Shown: piece by piece, positions 61,047 through 64,000 of the stretch
Numbering within the stretch: position 1 is the first letter of the stretch
How the letters are laid out: each line of letters starts with the position of its first letter
Assembly: GCA_900546635.1 (NCBI GenBank)
Contig: URDS01000004.1
Location: 1 to 64,000 of the forward strand
Origin: an uncultured Eubacteriales bacterium
GTDB lineage: Bacteria; Bacillota; Clostridia; Oscillospirales; CAG-272
Length of the DNA: 64,000 nucleotides
Reading direction: 5' to 3'
The notes under the pieces: model-generated
The model's database searches: none
Told to the model about the DNA's origin: nothing
What the model saw: the letters and a program-made list of their open reading frames with translations, nothing else
Position numbers and translations under genes: made by a program

Positions 61047-61146
61047 CTTTATTACCAATTATTTTTACTTTCTTTCTTTTTTCTCCTGTGATAAAATATT
61101 GATAGTCCTTAATCGGGGAGGATATTTGTAAAAGGAGAAAACAAGT

Positions 61147-62085
61147 ATGAAAAAACAACTCACAATTGCGTTTTCACTGGCTGCAATATCCGCCGCACTT
61201 GCACTGGGCTCTTCTGCACTTGACGGCGGCCAGGTACATGTGAAAACGACGCTGAATGTTCGGACGGAACCGAGTATTGGATCGACAGTGAAAGCTTCGC
61301 TGTATGACGGACAGGTTATCACGCTGCATGACAAGACGGGAAACTGGTGGCATATTGAGTACGGCGACGGTTTGTATGGCTATGCCTCCGCATCGTACAT
61401 ACAGGCGCTGGGTCTGCCGGTCGCGACTGTGCAAACGAATGGATCGAACTTAAACGTGCGCAGCGGGGCGGGGTTGGGCTATTCGGTAAAAGGAAAACTG
61501 AAAAACGGCGAGACTGTGCTTTGCCTCGGTACATACGGAAATTTCATCAAGGTGCTTTATAACGGAAATTCGGTGGGATATGTGGCCTCGCAGTATCTTG
61601 CGGTGTCCAAAGATACCCTGGCCGAACCGATAAATCTCAGCGTAACTTCGTATAAGCAGTATGACAGCCGCTGGGCGCGTCTGACGCTGCCGGGCAGCGG
61701 GGAGAGCCTGCGTACGCACGGATGCGCGGTCACAGCGCTTGCCATGACCGAGAGCTATCGCCGCGGTACAACCGTAACGCCGGGGGATATTTTGCAAAGC
61801 GAAAAATTCACATCAACCGGTGCGATTTACTGGCCGGCCGGTTATAGCGTCGGGAAAGCGACCGATGTATCGTTTTTGCATGCCAATTTAGCGGCGGGCA
61901 AACCGGTTATCGTACATGCGAAGAAAGCGAACGGTTCGATGCATTTTGTCGTTGTGTACGGTTATACGGGCGAGGGATTGGATACAAAGAATTTTAAAGT
62001 TCATGATCCCGGATCCGAAACCCGTACAACGCTTGCGGATTTTTATGCCGTGTATCCGTATATTGTTAAAACACTTGTTTATTAA
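61147..62085 (+). CDS. secreted SH3-domain and C39-like peptidase protein
   Basis: The 312-residue protein has a signal peptide (about 1-24), two bacterial SH3 domains (about 28-90 and 96-155; both with LNVRTEP or LNVRSGAG) that bind the cell wall, and a C-terminal peptidase C39-like domain (about 165-312) with the catalytic Cys in THGCAVTALAM, His in MHFVVVYGY and Asp in VHDPGS. It probably cleaves wall peptides or other extracellular peptides. AAGGAG lies nine bases before the ATG; a -10-like TAAAAT at 61092-61097 has no clear -35 box. A terminator follows. Confidence 0.88.
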   Translation: MKKQLTIAFSLAAISAALALGSSALDGGQVHVKTTLNVRTEPSIGSTVKASLYDGQVITLHDKTGNWWHIEYGDGLYGYASASYIQALGLPVATVQTNGSNLNVRSGAGLGYSVKGKLKNGETVLCLGTYGNFIKVLYNGNSVGYVASQYLAVSKDTLAEPINLSVTSYKQYDSRWARLTLPGSGESLRTHGCAVTALAMTESYRRGTTVTPGDILQSEKFTSTGAIYWPAGYSVGKATDVSFLHANLAAGKPVIVHAKKANGSMHFVVVYGYTGEGLDTKNFKVHDPGSETRTTLADFYAVYPYIVKTLVY

Positions 62086-62108
62086 ATTTTGTCCGTTCTC
62101 CGTCTGTT

Positions 62109-62140
62109 GAAAAAGTCCGGCTTTGAGCCGGGCTTTTTCT
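62109..62140 (+). terminator. terminator of the SH3/C39 gene
   Basis: A hairpin pairs AAAAAGTCCGGCT (62110-62122) with AGCCGGGCTTTTT (62126-62138), with one G-T pair and short loop. Confidence 0.8.
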
Positions 62141-62251
62141 GCATAATATGGTAAAATAAAATTATAAACGACTTCGTGTATTTATCTCCATTTGTGCGGG
62201 ATTATCTCCGTTTAATCTGTGGATTCTTATCGTGAGAATATCGGTGGTCTT

Positions 62252-62635
62252 ATGTAAAAAAAGCCAAAGGATGGGTGGGCGACGCTTTTAGACGATGATA
62301 GCGCGGCAAAAATTATTTCTCTATTAAATAATAGAAATTTTTGCAAAGCACTTTCAACAATTATCAAAGCAAATATGACTTCGTTTACATTTTCATCCCT
62401 ATGCCACACTTGCAAAATAGAACAGACAAGCGAGTTTAAGGATGTACTGTTATCGAGTGGATTTTTTGATGTGAAATCGGTAAAGATTGATGAAAACGAT
62501 ATGGAAATTTATGATTTTAGACAATCTCAGCGTTTATTTCTGATTTTTGCAATTTTACAATACGCAAAAGAATTTGCGAATTACAAGGAAAGATGTTATT
62601 ATTACTTTGGCGATTCTAACTTTTTGAAAGAATAA
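62252..62635 (+). pseudogene. 5'-truncated or broken gene of unknown function
   Basis: A frame stays open from 62258 to 62635 and codes for about 125 residues with a coding-like composition (KKPKDGWATLLDDDSAAKII at its start, YAKEFANYKERCYYYFGDSN near its end). It has no start codon until ATG 62375, which lacks a ribosome site; an in-frame ATG at 62252 is followed directly by TAA. This suggests a gene that lost its beginning. The product is not recognised. The local bases are more AT-rich than the housekeeping genes, as in the sigma-factor gene that follows. Confidence 0.4.
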
Positions 62636-62642
62636 AACTATG

Positions 62643-62676
62643 CCGCCTGCCACTGCGGGCGGAATTAAAATTTTTA
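62643..62676 (+). terminator. hairpin after the gene remnant
   Basis: An 8-bp stem with one G-T pair (62643-62650 with 62655-62662) and a 4-base loop, then an A/T-rich tract ending in five T residues. Confidence 0.4.
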
Positions 62677-62745
62677 TAAAATTCATCGAATCAAATCCAA
62701 AATTTGCGACTTATAGGTGAAAGCTTGGGGGGAGACGATACAAAT

Positions 62746-64000
62746 ATGAATCAAGAAATCAATAATTACGTAGAGTATCTGTTCACTCTTGCTTTGCGTA
62801 AGTGCGGAGATATGCACGATGCCGAGGACTTAACACAAGATACATTATTTGCCGCTTATCAATATCTTTATAGAGGCGGCGAAATAACCAATATGAAATA
62901 TTGGCTCGCCTCAACGCTTTCTCACAAATGGAATGATAAATTGAGAAAGAAATATAGGCTTCCGATTGTCAGCATTGAAGCTTACGGTGACACAACGGAG
63001 GACATTGCGGACGATTGTGAAGATTGTCGTCCTTGTGCCGAGGAAGTTCGGCGCGAGGTGGCGTATTTGGCTAAGCTATACCGCGAAGTTATTGTTTTGC
63101 ATTATATGCAGGGAATGAAGGTGGATGAAATAGCGGCAAAACTTGGCATTCCCAAGGGTACGGTTCTATCAAGATTATCGACAGGCAGAGAGCAGATACG
63201 GAAAGGATTTGATGAAATGGAAATTTACGAAAAACATAGCTATAAGCCTGAACGCTTAGACGTTGTTTGTCACGGGTATCAAGGTTTTCATGACGAGCCT
63301 TGGTCGCTTGTCGCAAATGATATGATGAGACAAAACATTTTGATTATTGCTTATGAGAAGCCTGTTTCCGTTGTCGAAATTTCCAAAGCTCTTGGCATAC
63401 CGACTGCCTATGTGGAGGCGGCGGTTAACGACCTTGTAAAATCCGAGCTTATGGCAAGAGTTGGCAGCAAGGTATTTACCGACTTCATGATAACAACTCC
63501 CGAACAAAAGCTTCATGGGTTGGATGCGGAAATTGACTTAGTAGAACGAAACTATTCTGCGCTTATGTCCTTGGTCAATGAATATCTGTGTGAATTAGAC
63601 TTACAGCTTATTGTTAGGCGTCTCACAGAAAGCAAGCAAAAGAAACTCAAATATTATTTTTTGCTACATCTGTTCTCACACGCTATTTATGTAGCAACAC
63701 AACGAATTGTGCCGTCAAAGGAAGAATATCCCGTTCGTCCGGATGGCGGCAGATGGATTGCGATAGGCTCTCGCTATCCTGAGGATTTTGATTTTAGCTC
63801 TTACCGCTTCGGGCAGTATTGCTACGGCGGTGAACGAGGAACATATTGGGAGTATTTTTTAGGCTCTAAATCAATAAATTTGAGGGTATATGATACACAA
63901 CCCGACTTGAACTTATATCAGCACGGCAAAGTAGAGCTTAGCGACGATAATCTTTCGAAACTCTTATATATCATATCAAGGCAAATCCCTTTTGAAGCGA
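62746..64000 (+). CDS. sigma-70 family sigma factor with long C-terminal extension (cut by window end)
   Basis: The frame runs from ATG 62746 (GGGGGGAG upstream) to the window end, 418 codons without stop. Residues about 1-75 are sigma region 2 (YVEYLFTLALRKCGDMHDAE and DLTQDTLFAAYQYL), residues about 100-160 are region 4 (YREVIVLHYMQGMKVDEIAA followed by KLGIPKGTVLSRLSTGREQI). Then follows an extension of more than 250 residues with a second winged-helix-like stretch (NILIIAYEKPVSVVEISKAL, then GIPTAYVEAAVNDL) and a region of unknown fold. Plain ECF sigma factors have 160-200 residues. The extension may sense a ligand or replace an anti-sigma factor. Codons are AT-richer than in neighbouring housekeeping genes. 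Confidence 0.8.
   Translation, partial: MNQEINNYVEYLFTLALRKCGDMHDAEDLTQDTLFAAYQYLYRGGEITNMKYWLASTLSHKWNDKLRKKYRLPIVSIEAYGDTTEDIADDCEDCRPCAEEVRREVAYLAKLYREVIVLHYMQGMKVDEIAAKLGIPKGTVLSRLSTGREQIRKGFDEMEIYEKHSYKPERLDVVCHGYQGFHDEPWSLVANDMMRQNILIIAYEKPVSVVEISKALGIPTAYVEAAVNDLVKSELMARVGSKVFTDFMITTPEQKLHGLDAEIDLVERNYSALMSLVNEYLCELDLQLIVRRLTESKQKKLKYYFLLHLFSHAIYVATQRIVPSKEEYPVRPDGGRWIAIGSRYPEDFDFSSYRFGQYCYGGERGTYWEYFLGSKSINLRVYDTQPDLNLYQHGKVELSDDNLSKLLYIISRQIPFEA

Overview
The window reads as chromosomal DNA of a spore-forming, low-to-moderate GC Firmicute of class Clostridia. Evidence is the gene order rny - ymdB - spoVS, a SipL-like SPOCS/LysM protein, a clostridial AbrB with a C-terminal four-cysteine knuckle, strong GGAGG ribosome binding sites, many textbook TTGACA-17-TATAAT promoters, T-box regulation and many lipoprotein solute-binding proteins. 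No rRNA, tRNA, CRISPR array, integrase or insertion sequence was recognised. The genus cannot be named from the sequence; the transporter and glycosidase content suits an anaerobic gut or sediment clostridium.

Layout. 1-4 kb: AbrB regulator, SpoVS, YmdB phosphodiesterase and RNase Y, all on the minus strand. 4-9 kb: a sugar-acid or inositol-like catabolic cluster (AraC regulator divergent from isomerase, Gfo/Idh dehydrogenase and isomerase) ending in a frameshifted alpha/beta hydrolase; its proline codon use differs from the flanks. 9-14.5 kb: housekeeping genes (pyridoxamine kinase, CTP synthase, a MazF toxin without antitoxin, class II aldolase, acyl-ACP thioesterase). 14.8-22.1 kb: an unusual five-gene operon that joins MalF/MalG-type permeases to a MacA/HlyD-like adaptor, a MacB-like periplasmic-domain protein and an 811-residue binding lipoprotein, with no ATPase. 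22-26 kb: nitrilase-family amidase, then a membrane protein of unknown function paired with a phosphodiester glycosidase. 26-31.4 kb: a BMP-family (nucleoside-like) ABC importer. 31.4-38 kb: small membrane proteins, flavin reductase, cardiolipin synthase and a large secreted sialidase-like protein. 38-45 kb: rpsF-ssb-rpsR, a phosphatase, a stand-alone dockerin-like peptide, an acyl-CoA ligase with its MarR regulator, the SipL-like protein and a DUF378 protein. 45-49.3 kb: a beta-hydroxyacid dehydrogenase and a tryptophan T-box controlling a trpXYZ importer. 49.4-54 kb: alpha-galactosidase and a polar amino acid ABC importer behind a 24-bp palindrome. 54-60 kb: amidase, then GntR/YtrA - ABC - VanZ genes that look like a cell-envelope stress module. 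60-64 kb: dihydrouridine synthase, an SH3/C39 protein, a gene remnant, and a sigma factor with a long C-terminal extension that runs off the window.

The best candidate for something undescribed is the 14.8-22.1 kb operon. Its parts come from two transporter classes that normally do not mix: sugar importers, and MacAB-type tripartite exporters or mechanotransmission systems. Gene functions are assigned by reading motifs only; no database search was run. Start sites were moved where a ribosome binding site or overlap favoured a different codon.
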